A stretch of 64,000 nucleotides of DNA from the NCBI GenBank assembly GCA_029706075.1, contig JAINUG010000109.1, positions 2,741,501 through 2,805,500 of the forward strand, in the 5' to 3' direction. Made by a program: the position numbers and the translations under genes. Position 1 is the first letter of the stretch, and each line of letters starts with the position of its first letter. Under the pieces are notes generated by a model. It was given only the letters and a program-made list of their open reading frames with translations. It was not told where the DNA came from and ran no database searches. This DNA is from Aldrovandia affinis. Lineage: Eukaryota; Chordata; Actinopteri; Notacanthiformes; Halosauridae. Shown here piece by piece: positions 22,066 to 34,700 of this stretch.

Positions 22066-25000
22066 AAGGTTAATGCACAGCATGTTTCTGGCATCTTCCA
22101 TGGCATCAGCAGAAGTACAGTGATGAATCATTATGGCATACTGTAGCTTATAAACGTTTTTATGATGTGTGAACTGCTGTATTAAGGCATCTCAACAAAA
22201 TGAATCACACACACACACCCACAAAATCCAAACATTTATTGTATTCTTGCATGTGTTGATGTTTCCAGCCACTTTTCCAACAGCTGCTGTTTCATCACTG
22301 TAATGGCTTGTTGTGCGTTAATGGGTCTTGCACGTGTTGGCAGTGGATAGATACAGTGCTCAGGTGTGGTCTGTGAATTGAGGCAGTGTTCAGGTGTGGT
22401 CTGTGGATCAAGGCAGTGTTCACGTGTGAGTGTTCAGGTGTGGGTTGAGGCTGTGTTCAGGTGTGAATCAAGGAGGTTCTCAGGTGTAAGTGTTCAGGTG
22501 TGAATCAAGGCGGTTCTCAGGTGTGAGTGTTCAGCTGTGGATTGAGACGGTTCTCAGGTGTGAGTGTTTAGATGTGGATTGAGGCAGTTCTCAGGTGTGA
22601 GTTTTCAGGTGTGAATCAAGGCAGTTCTCAGGTGGACTTGTGGGTCTCTCTTCTCCCCCCCAGGTCTCGGCAGAGCGGCGGGAAGGTTCGGCACAAGCGC
22701 CAGGCTCTGCAGGACATGGCTAGGCCTCTAAAGCAGTGGCTGTACAAGCACAGGGACAACCCATACCCCACCAAAACAGAGAAAATCCTGCTAGCTCTTG
22801 GCTCCCAGATGACCCTGGTACAGGTAAGCAGTCACCACATGGTCGTGTTTCAGTGTAGGGGGAATGCAGGTACGGCCAAAGCGTGTTCATGGTCTGGTTT
22901 GCTTGTGGGTATGTCTGGGTAAATGGTACCCATAACATATTTAGTGTTGATAAGCATATTTCCTATGACTTTACATACCATTTGAAGGAAACAACAACAA
23001 TTTGATGTTAATTGCAATTCAGGCGTGTGCTGTTTTCTAATATAATCAGATTATATAGACAATTATCTTAAAAACAAGTTTCATACTCATTTCTGCCAGC
23101 TGATAAGGGATGTATACATTTAGGGTGTGGCGGTGTACTGGTATGACGGTATCGTGCTATTGAAATATGAAATAGTACTATCACAAACTAAATGGTATAC
23201 TACGATAGTTGATCATGTTGCAAAAAAAGTTATTGCATGTATGAAAAATATTCCAGCCATTAACCAAACGAAATAACCCTAACTAAATAATGTAACAATG
23301 GAGCTGATATGACACAGTGTCTAATGTCACTTTCCTCTTTGAATAAGGCTGCGGGAAGCTGGCGGTGCACCCAGCTGGTGGTTATTATTAGCTAAGTTCA
23401 GTGCAGTGCGCGGAGATGTTTATAGTGATGGGAAAGGAAGGAAGAAGAGAGCAGCAGCATCGAGACTTATCCAGTTGCAGCACTCATTTTTAAAATCTTG
23501 TACATGGCATGCCATACCTGTGTTCTATAGGAAGGGAATAAAACTGGACACAAAGCTTTGAATATGCCAGTGTTTCATTCTATGTTCCTGTGTAATGTCC
23601 TCAATGTATCACCTATGTGCTAGTGCTAAAGTGCTTGTATTTATCTTCTCATAAGCGGATTTTCTTGTAGCCATATATTCATCTATGGAACAATGCTCTA
23701 GTTTTAGCTTTAGTTTGTATTCATTGGTTGCTTTAAGAACACTGTGATATGTAAATTGCTAGCTACATTTGATTTTGATCATTCCTTGACTTGTCCAAAC
23801 TCAGCGAGACTCCACTGCACTCTGGTTGTGCTGACCACCAAATGTGGGAACCTTGACTGCATACTTTCTGGTAGTGGGGGACTGCGTTTGTTCTCTGCCC
23901 TGATATTATGGTGAAAATACCAATCTTGTCCTCTTTTGCTTCGTAGGTCCCTGTTCTGAATTGTACTGCGTAGTTGTGCGAATTTAGTACGTTGTGTCTT
24001 TTAAAGGATAAAATACAGTAGTGGATATCTCGGTTTGTGCTAACAAGAGGGCACGGCGTGTATCGATTTCTGCAACAAAACTAATCACAAAAATCATAAT
24101 CAACTGTAAAAATCTGGAAAGGACATTTATCTAGACAGGGTAAAATAACCTACATCTGTAGAGCATGCCAATAGTGCTTCTGTCTTTTCAGAGTACATTA
24201 CATTACATTACAGGCATTTGGCAGATGCTCTTATCCAGAGTGACTTGCACAGTTAATTTTCTTTAAAAAAAAAAATCTATTTATACAGCTGGATGTTTAT
24301 GGAAACAATTCAGGTTAAATATCTTGCTCAAGAGTAGTACCCCACCTGGGAATCAAACCCGCAACCTTCGTGATACAAGGCAAGCTCTGTAACCATTATA
24401 CTACACTGCTACCCTATGACACTGTGCTGTCGAACTGTCGAATTCCCTGGATGAGACTGATCTGCGTGCCTTGGTTACTCGCTCTGGGACAGTGCAGGTT
24501 TGGCGTCCGTCTTAATGCTGTGCTGAGCGTGTCGAATGCCTCTTACGAACTAGGGGGAAGGTCTGTCACTGCTATATTTAGGTAGACTCAAGTACACTTG
24601 GCCCACTGTCAGTACTGTGTATGTGACCAGACCTGGGGCAGATGCATATTTGAAATACATCAACTCTTTAGATGCTGGTGAAAATGTGAAAACACTTTCT
24701 TTGGCAGTTACATGTAGTTGTTTTATTGAAACATTTTCAGTAATCTGCAGGAATTGTAACTGGTATCTAACAGGTCATAATGTATTTAGAATAACTATTT
24801 GACCCAGGTCTGTGTTTGATGAAGCGATGCATTCTTCAATGGGAGCTCCCCAAATAGGAGCGAGATGCTGTTGCAGCATGTGCAGTAGGGCTGTGCAAAT
24901 ATATCGATTCAGATGAAAATCATGATTCTATTTTTCAAACTGACACTGAAGTATTGTTTATATGCCTGTACTATGTGAACTGCTATGTTTTCAACTACAG

Positions 25001-28000
25001 ATGAAAGTTAGCCTCCTTAGCGAATTATGGCACGTTTACAGAAATGTTATCAATGTGCACTGTCCCTGTCAAATAAAAAAAATAAAAAATAAACAATAGG
25101 GCTGACCCCATTTAGCCGACTGGTCGATTGGCTGTTGGTTGACCGAGATTTGTTTTGGTCGAGCAGTCGCGCGAAATAAAATAAAAAATAAAAAAATAAA
25201 AAATTCTCCACGCAGCATGAGACATCTAGATTCTGGCCACAGTTCGGAGCGCTTGTCAGTAGAATAATCCATTCTGGATGCTGCGGGTATGGCAGTGACA
25301 GTCCTTCACTCTTAACATAGTTAGGCCTATATATGTTCTCTTTAAATTATATTAGGCAGTTAAGGTAATAGTAATGTTGTGAATAATTCTGCAAAACTAA
25401 TAAAAGTAACATTTTATAATAAATGTATTTTGCTAATTGTATGGTTTATATATTTATAACTAACATGCGTGACACCCCCTTTCATGTAGCCTATATTGTA
25501 TCCTTCTTGTTTTAGGCACGCAAATGTGCATTTAAAATTTTTACATTTTAAGCATTTAGCAGATGCTCTTATCCAGAGCGACTTACAAGATGTGCATTAA
25601 TACATGGTAGGAACAATCACAGACCGCGCAAGAGATCGCAGTACAGTATACAGCGATAGACATCATTGCAGGAAGCTGCGTGCCATACCTGTAACACTGG
25701 GCAGGAAAAGGTTCGTAAAATTATTTTATTTTAATTTTTTTGTGTGTATGCGTGCCCCCTCATTTTAAGATTTGCCTACAGTTAAGATTAGTGATATAGG
25801 CATACTTTAATTACTAATTTCGATATAACCTAAGAACATAGTTGTATTTATTAAAACAAATAGAGTGTGTCATATACAAAAAACCTTTAGACCAATCAAC
25901 CAATCGAAAAAAAAGGATGACTGTTGGTCGACCAAGGTTTGTTTTAGTCGGGGACAGCCCTAATAAACAATAACGTTACAGGGGTCGACATGTTATGTAT
26001 GCTGCTCTGTTAAGATGACATGTATTTATGTATGCTGCTCTGTTAAGATGACATAATTACACACTGTTGTTCAGTCAAGTGTGTAAGTGTATTTAAACTG
26101 TTGAACCTGAAGCTGCAGAAGATCCTTCCATTCCATTCGTTTTCTCAAGGCTCAATAACAAAGGATACAAAGTTAAAATCATTTCAAATTGGCTTATTCT
26201 TTTTATGATGGGATTTTAATGGGTTTCAATTTTGTCCTTTGACGTATAGTATAGTAATATTATTTGAGGAATTGTGATTTGAGTTGTTTACACAATTCAG
26301 TGGAGAAATCATGATGAATCGTGATGCATTAAATCATGTGTGTATTGTGATATAAATTGTATTGTTAGTTATTTGCCCATACCCAGCCCTAGCGCACAGT
26401 GAAGCAGCTACTGCAGTCCTCCTGCTATTGCAGTCTGTATTGATAGACTTCCAAAGACCTGGGAATGCCTGTAGGATCTGCTCTAAAAATCCGCTCTTCT
26501 GGAGGGGCCCAGACCCCTCCCTTCTGGCATCATACGCACACATGTTGTATATAGCCATGTTTTCATGTTTTATATATAGCCATAAGTGCACCGTTGGGAT
26601 AACTGCACTGTATCCTGCGATTTAAGTCATCATTTTGTCCTTAAACTTTGATTCTCAAATTAACAAAAGTCTTGGTTTTCTTTGGTCTTCACAAACAAAG
26701 TTTGGTGAGTCTGGCAGCCAACCGCAATTAACTCCCCCAAACTGCGATTGTGAAGAAAAAAACCCCAACAAACTCGCATTTAATCCTGAGTTACAGTTAA
26801 GGACAAATGTTGATTGAATCCAGGCTACTGCCATTGCTTGTAATGAGCAGTACCAGTTGAAGTTTAAATAAGGGGTCTTGAAACCAACACAGAATGTAGA
26901 CCTCCAAAAAGGATACGGCAATAATGAAAGGAGCATGCTATTAAAGCAAGGCAAAGTCCGAAATAAGTTTCCAAAAATAGTCGTCCAGGTCTTTAATTCT
27001 ATCAACCATGGAAATAACGTTCTCTTACCTAACTTCCAACAGTTGGAATTTTCAAGTGAAATGGGCTGGATAGTGGATATGGATGAGTTTGATGTCAATT
27101 TATTGAACGAAAATGCACTCCCAGGCAAAAGTGTATCATTGTAGAGTGACTATCATCCAGTAGATAATGATTACCAGGCCATGTGAGACATCTGATGTAG
27201 ATCAGCTGTGTTCCTAGAGATGCACAGGGTCCACAGTGTCTGTCTGTCCAGCCAGGTCCATAAAGTGGGTAAGGGGGAGGGAAAAAACAAGGGAATGATT
27301 TTGAAGGTATTAAAAACAGCACATACTTATATTTTGCAAATGTTACCCATAGGTATTTGTTGTCTTTTGCATAAACCTCCATGTGTTATCCCTTATGTAT
27401 AAATACAAACTCCTGGTGCATATATTCATGCCGTATTATGTATGTCAGGGCTGTTCAATTCCAGGCCTTGAGGGTCACAGTGTCTGCAGGTATTTGCTCC
27501 AGCCATGCACTACACCACCTGATTTCAATAATTAGCTCACCTCCAGGACCAAGGAGGCAAACAAATTAGTGAAATCAGGTGGTGTAGTGTATGGTTGAAA
27601 CAAATACCTGCAGACACTATGGCACTCAAGGCCTGGAATTGAATAGCCCCCATATATGCATTTGCTAAACATTAAATAAAAAAATAAAAAATAGATAAGT
27701 GGCTGGACAGACAGACTGCAGACACTGAGGCCAGTTAAACAGCTGATCAACATCAAGCCACAACCTTCAATGAACCACATAACTGAGTGACTTGGCTAGG
27801 TAATTTTTACATGCAATTTTGTGCATGCTACCTGTGGGCTCCCATTGTTTTTGGACATAAATGCTAACAAGCTAGCCGTTGGATTTGTTGTTTCTGTAGA
27901 CAGCAAATCTGTTCATAACTATTCTTTGGATTGTATTGAATTGAAAATAAAATTAATTATACATTAATTTTGGGTGAACAGGTTTTTTATTATTAATGCA

Positions 28001-31000
28001 TGTAATGATTTATGGCAGAGGTAGGGAACACTGGTCCTCGAGAGCCGCAGGGTGTGCTGGTTTTTGTTGTACCTCATCCATTAAAGTAGTTGATCTTAGT
28101 TGTTGGTTTAGGGTGAACACAAAGACCAACATACCCTACAGGTCTCCAGGACCAGGGATGCCTACCCCTGATTTATGGAATTTATGGATTTTTTTTTTCA
28201 GGTTTCAAACTGGTTCGCTAACGCCAGGCGGAGACTGAAGAACACAGTGCGGCAGCCAGACCTGAGCTGGGCGCTGAGGATAAAGTTGTACAACAAATAC
28301 GTGCAGGGGAATGCTGAGAGGCTGAGTGTCAGCAGCGATGACACCTGTTCAGAAGGTACACCTCACCTGAAACACCAACTCACCTGAACTATGCACAGAA
28401 CCCTTTATCCTGGAGATTATTTCAAGCCCAATGCTCCAATGCAGTGATGGGAACACTGTGCTCTAGGAGACGCAGAAGGGACATTAGACCGAGGAGCTGA
28501 CTCACTGTGGTCATTAAAGATCCCATGGCCCTTATCATAAAGAGTAGGGTTGCCCGGTGTCCTAGTCAAATAACCACACTAACTCCCTCAACCTGCCACA
28601 TAATCAACCCATAGTTTAACTGGCTCAATAATTCCGTCCCTCTCCACTGCAAGACAGCTCACCTGCTCACCTGCTGAGCTTTCTTGTGCGAGATGGCTGC
28701 CATGCATCACCCAGGTGGGTGCTACACATTAGTAGTGGTTGAGGTGAATTCTTATTCTTATTCTTATTCTTATTCTTATTCTTAGAAACAATATAAAGTA
28801 TGATAGATGCTCCCTCCCTAAACCTGTGTCACAGCAGTTCTATCGAGAGATCAGACCTGGGTCAAATACTTCATTTGAAATATTTTAATACCTTAGGACA
28901 CCAGTAAAATTCCTGCAAATTACTGACAGATTTTATTTTTAAGCAAACATATATATTCCCCAATATTCAAAACAAAATTCTTCTTTCATATGATATGTCT
29001 TTTGGACCATGTTTTGGTCTGAAAGAGAAGAGGGATCTGAAGGAGTGTTTTCATTCTAAAGAGTGACCTTGGTCAAATATGTATTTGGCCCAGGTCTGCC
29101 AGAGATGTGCAAGCGTGGCCTCCAGCCATACAGAAAGCTCCTCCAGTGACCTGAGGTTCCCTCTCTGAGTTAGATCTTTGAATCTCCATTGAGTGAGCCA
29201 TTCTAAAGCACGGCAGTCTCATAACCCAGATGGTCAGTTATCCTTCTGGGAACAGCAGCAATCGCCACGCCAGGGAGGTGCCAGCTTAAAGATGGGTCAG
29301 ATTCTCAGAGGCCAGTTCACGGAAGTGTCACGTATTTGACACACCTCTCACTTCCCCAAGTCTCATAGTTTATGTTTGAATCACTGGACTGAATCACCCC
29401 CTTCACCTTAGATGCCACCTTCACTGAGTTGATGTGATTGGTTAGAAAATATTGGTTATGTCTCCAAAGTGGGCGGGTTTAACGATCTCATCCCCAAACT
29501 GTCTTTGTGAAGAAAAACAAGAACACACTAATTTAGTTAGAACATCCCTAATTTCATACTGTACAACTCACTATATGTGTTGTCGATTCATCGACATGCC
29601 GTTGTTGATACTTTTGTGGGAAATTAGGGATTTGGGGATTTTGGTTGGAGTGCTTCATCTTCATTGAATCCAGGCCACTTTAGGTGAAGTATCTTGGATC
29701 CGGGTCACAACCGCAGCGAGCAAGCCCTTATCAGATCTTCATCAGGGCCAGCTATCGATCCACTAAAGATTTGCAAATCAGCAGGGTATTCACCAGCTAT
29801 TTTCCCTTCTCTTAATAGCTGATCCTCATGTCGACTGTCTGCTGGTGACCTGCTGTAGAGCTTATTTCTTATAGTTGGGATCTTATAGAACATTAGGATT
29901 TTTTTCCTTTTTTCGTGACCCTGTTTTCTCTTTCCTGTCGTCCCCCCCCACTGCCCCAGCAGATGTAGAGAACCCCCTGCGGACCCAGACAAGCCCTGCT
30001 GAGTTCAGCAAGCCTATGTACCAGAGCGTCATCAGGAAAGAGGGTGTGGTCATTGGGGCAGGGCTGCGGACCGACGCCTCACTCGGCGAGGATTACGTAT
30101 CGCCACCGCCCAAGTACAAGAGCAGCTTGCTGCACCGGTACCTCAACGACTCGCTGCGGCACGTCATGGCCTCCAACGCCGTCCTGGACATGCGCAAACG
30201 TAACCACTCCGGGTCCTTCAGCTCCAATGAATACGACGAAGAGCTCCTCTCGCCCTCGTCTTCAGAAATGGAGGCTAACTTTGTCTACCGAGCCGGTAAG
30301 AATCAGTGTTTATCCTCACACTTTTTTTTTTGCTGAAGATTTGTTTTTCGGTTTTCTCTCATCGTTTTAGATTCTCGCCACAGGTCTGATTTAGAAGATT
30401 TGGCTGTGTGGGCACGTTCCTCTCTTCCTGCCAGCTTGGTGCTGATAAGAATAATAAGATGCAGTTTGCATGCTTATTAAAATTTATAAATTATTTAAAG
30501 ACTCATATATGCAATGTTTGCATACATTATAGAATATATTTTATAATATGCAATATATGTATTTTAAAATACATTTAAAAACCAATTACATATACAAAGG
30601 TAGCAAGTAATATGTCAAATCACACTGCTATACATTCAGTGTGTTTTTCCATATGTTTATAATAGACTATGGATTTTATATGTAGACATAGATAACTTGT
30701 TTACGAGAGAGGTTTTCTTCACCAAGTGGCTCTCCACAAGTGCAAGGCACAAGGACAGTGGGAGGCCCACACAGTCACAATGCACAACACAGTGGTGTAG
30801 AATACACCCTCACACACACTTCTGTGCAGTCACAACACAGTGGTGTAGAATCCACCCTCACACACACTCCTGTTCAATCCTTCTCATGCAACCCACATGT
30901 GAGGTATCAGAGGCCATGCGGACAGGGTGATGTTGACTGTGGAAGACGTAGAAGACTCTGGTAGAGGCGTAACCTCAGGCAAGAAGAGCCCTGCCCTGAA

Positions 31001-31740
31001 AAAATGACCATTTGTGCAGAGAACAGAAAAATACTGTTTCTTGATTCCGATGAGAATATCTTATTGGGCAGTGTATTTTTTATTTTTCTCAAGTGTGTCT
31101 GTTATGAATGAGTCACACTGTTTCTGTTGCTATTCTCAGGTGCTATGCTGTAATCCAGGATGGAGATAGGCTTATATAGTTGGACCTTTTTCATATCTCT
31201 CATGACCGATCATGGCGTTGTGTTGTTTATTTACAATATATATTTTTTTATTCTGCAAATTTTTTCCATAATATCATAATTTGGTATTTGGCGTGTGCCA
31301 CAACATTTCTGTAAGGTTGTCTTTTGAGCTCTACCAAATATCTGAAACATCAGAACTCTGGGGCTAGGGAGATCAGGACTGTGTTTTTTAAAGAATCAGC
31401 AAGCCAATCTGGTTTTCTATTCCCAAAACTGTCCACTGAAACAACAGAAAGCCTGGTGGGGAAAAGGCACATTAACGACGCAGTTTATCCGCGACTTGGA
31501 ACCCGACTCTAAAGCACACATGGCAAATGCCAGTCTCCAAGCTGAGGAGAGACAGGAGGTGGTAGGTGTAGACCTTCTCTGTCTCTCTGGTGGAAAACTA
31601 AAGGTCTTTGTTTGGGGGAAAAAAGGAAAAAAGATGGGCCTGTTGGGGAAATTCATTGAAACCACAAGGCTGAATAGTTCCATCATGTGTGCCAGGAGTC
31701 TCGTGGCAAATTATCCTTTAATGGGATATTAAATGCCTGG

Positions 31741-31796
<56 letters not shown>

Positions 31797-34700
31797 TCTT
31801 TCTACTCAAAGCACTACAATCTGCCCTGTCTGACATGATAAGGAGAAGGGTCGTGGCACGTGAAGTAAATATCAACTATCCTGAGAGGAAGATGGGTTTT
31901 TAGAAGCGAGCGGTAGATTGTTGGCAGATGTTTCTATGGAGGACTGTGGCTGTTGGGTTTATTCAGCCCAAATGAAAAAGGACAGATGCAGAAATGATTA
32001 AAGTAGAGTGGGAGGAAATATTTAAAAAGTCACTTCAGTTTCCTGATGGGTAACTGCACTACTGCCTTTTTTGTGTATTTATTTTTAAAGGTTTTCAGTG
32101 TAATTTTTTAGTAGTATCCACATTAGCTCTAGCACGCTCAAGAATTTGGAAACAAAAATAATTTGTTTCAAAGGTTTATTCAGCATTGGCTTTGGTCTGA
32201 AATGGAAGCTAAACATCTGATGAATATGGATATTTTTTTCTGGCTTTGCTTATTTTTTTTGTTATTTAATTACGGGCGACAGCGTTTTGAAAAATATTCT
32301 GTTATGAAAGCACCTCGTAGGCTGTGTTGTTGGGCAGACCGTTGCCTGTTTAACCACAGGTCTAGGAATACATAACAGTATGTAAACCATGTGTAATTTA
32401 CGGCACTGGAGTGGCTCGTTTTGAATGGCGGACAAAAGTGGACGCACACTTGAATCAGAAATATGTGAAGTGAAAAAAAGAAAGTGGGGCCTGAACCAGG
32501 CTATGGAGACTCATAAGAGCTCTTTGAATTGGGGCCACGGCAAGTGCCAGACACTTATAGAGGCCTGGAGGATTGTACGGTGCTTGAAAACGTGCTAAAA
32601 GTTGACTCCAAGTGCAGAAACATTTTATAAGAACCGAAGCAGATCCACACCCCAGAAGTGAATGGAGAAAACATTCTCTCTCTTTTCTTTCCATTTGAAA
32701 TAGTGACCTTTAACCTTTAACATGTTGGTTAATTTACAGCATGGTTACCTCTCCTTTATGGATTGGATTACGGATGGGCACAACATCAAGCCATACATTC
32801 AATTGTTTAATGATTGATTATATTTAATCACCACTAGTTTTTAAAAATATATAAATTAGCAATCAGCAGCAGAGACAATTTCTCACAGCAGAATCAGAAA
32901 CATACTGTAACTGCACATACAGTGTATACTGATGGATTGGATCCATTGGCAGTTTGGTGGCTGTGTAAAGTAAACACACGGTGGCCCGCGATTCAATCAA
33001 CACTTGTCATTGATTTTGACTTACAAATTAATTTTTAAGACTTTTATTCTTCACGAACACAGTTTGGTGAGTACAGCGATCACCAAAACAGCAAAATTGC
33101 CTTCTTGTGTTTTTGAAGAAAACAAAAAATGTTATTGTAAGATAAAATACTGATTTAAACCAGGCCAGGCAGTGGGAAACATATTTTGGTTCTGTGCTGT
33201 CAGTCAGGCACTGTGAGGTTGATGGATGTGAATGGTCACCTTGGGAGATTCTAATAAATCTTAAGATTTAAGTTCAAGACTTAAGATGCTCTGTTTTTCT
33301 TTTCCCCTCCATAATGGAAAATGAAAATTACCGTTCCAAAAGCCACACTGGGTAAGGGTTACAGTCAGGTTTGTTTTTACTTGTGGGAAATGTGTCAATG
33401 TATTTTTGCCTTTCTACCTGATGACAGAGGCTCTTAGGATAGGAGAGTAGGTGTGACCCAGAGGGATGCAGTATGTTTACAGTACGTGTAATCTCTGGGG
33501 AAAGTCCAGGTGTGAGAAGGTGACCTGTACGCCATGCCTGTTTTGTTATTGTTGCAGAAGGTGTATGTTGAGCACATAAGGTGTGTGTGTGGCAAATTGC
33601 AATGGAAGTGCCATGTGACAAAGTGTCTGAACCCCTGGACTATGGTGTCTAGTAATTTTTTTGTGTGTCACAGCTTCTAGACGGTGTCACAAATTTGGCA
33701 AAACTTAAACACAACTCAGTGACAGTTACATTACAGGCATTTAGCAGACGCTCTTATCCAGAGTGATTTACACAGTTAATGTTTTTTTCAGGTTAAGTAC
33801 CTTGTGCAAGGGTACAACAGCAGTGCCCCACCTGGGAAACGAACCTGCAACCTTTGCGTTACAAGCTCAGCTCCATAACCATTATAGTACGCTGCCGCCC
33901 TGTCATATTATAACCTGACAGTCTCATTCTGAGTACACAAACTTCCCAACCAGAAAGCTTTTGCTACACATGTTTTAATTAAACCCATAGTTCCTCACAG
34001 CAAACAAGATGTATGTATACATTTTGTTATGTTTTGCAATGTCTGTTCGGTTTGTTTTTGTTCTTTGTTTATATTATTCTAATCATTCACGTTTCATTCA
34101 CGTTCTGTTCCCTGTTCTGTCTGTGTTCCTTGTTGTTCGAGATCCACTCCTTGTCTTTGTCATTTGCACTTCGGGAAATTCAACTTTACGGTTTGTCTAT
34201 CTTGGTTTCTTATCTCGTTTACGTCCTTCTTTCTTTCTAAAACACTTTGTATATATTAGTTAGATGTATATAGTACTAACCTACTAATCTACTAACATTA
34301 GGGATTTAGATTAAGTTACTAACATTACTAATTACTAATTATCTCACGCTTGTATCTATCGCTATCATTCTATTATGTTTCCTTCCCTGCTTGTATATAT
34401 GTTCCGTGTTTACGTTCCTCTCTGCCTGATCCTGCGGTCTGCGTCTGGGTCCTTATCCCACCATCACACATTTACATATTTTATGTATGTATTGTTTTAA
34501 TATTATATCATTATCATTTGTATTGATCAGATACACAACGTTAGTGTCAGGGTTCTGTCATGCATGTTTGAAAATGAACAAAAATGGAGCCCAGGTGTGT
34601 GGGTACGCTGATATTGATATATCTCACTGCCACCTGCACGCATCTTTCTCTGTCCCTGTGTGAGGCAAGCTGTCTCCACACACAAAAGAAAGACAGGAAT

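Larger units (their letters stand above)
24886..26391. mobile_element. Non-autonomous hAT element (outer)
   Basis: Ends are TAGGGCTGTGCAAAT and, inverted, TAGGGCTGGGTATGGGCAAAT. The 8-bp flanks (24878-24885 and 26392-26399) differ only by transitions at four sites, three of which fit CpG decay of one original target duplication. It contains A/T-rich DNA with no transposase. A younger hAT element interrupts it; without the insert it would be about 630 bp. A relative is at 44345-44825. Confidence 0.75.

Noticed and set aside
21872-22131. Poly-Leu and poly-Asn open frames
   Set aside because: Both are readings of the (ATT)n microsatellite.
22358-22635. Direct-repeat array as possible regulatory operator array
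   Set aside because: 37-bp tandem units diverge like a minisatellite; no evidence of binding-site function.
26655-27144. Overlapping open frames in mkx intron 2
   Set aside because: They overlap a MITE copy and have no splice support or recognised domain.
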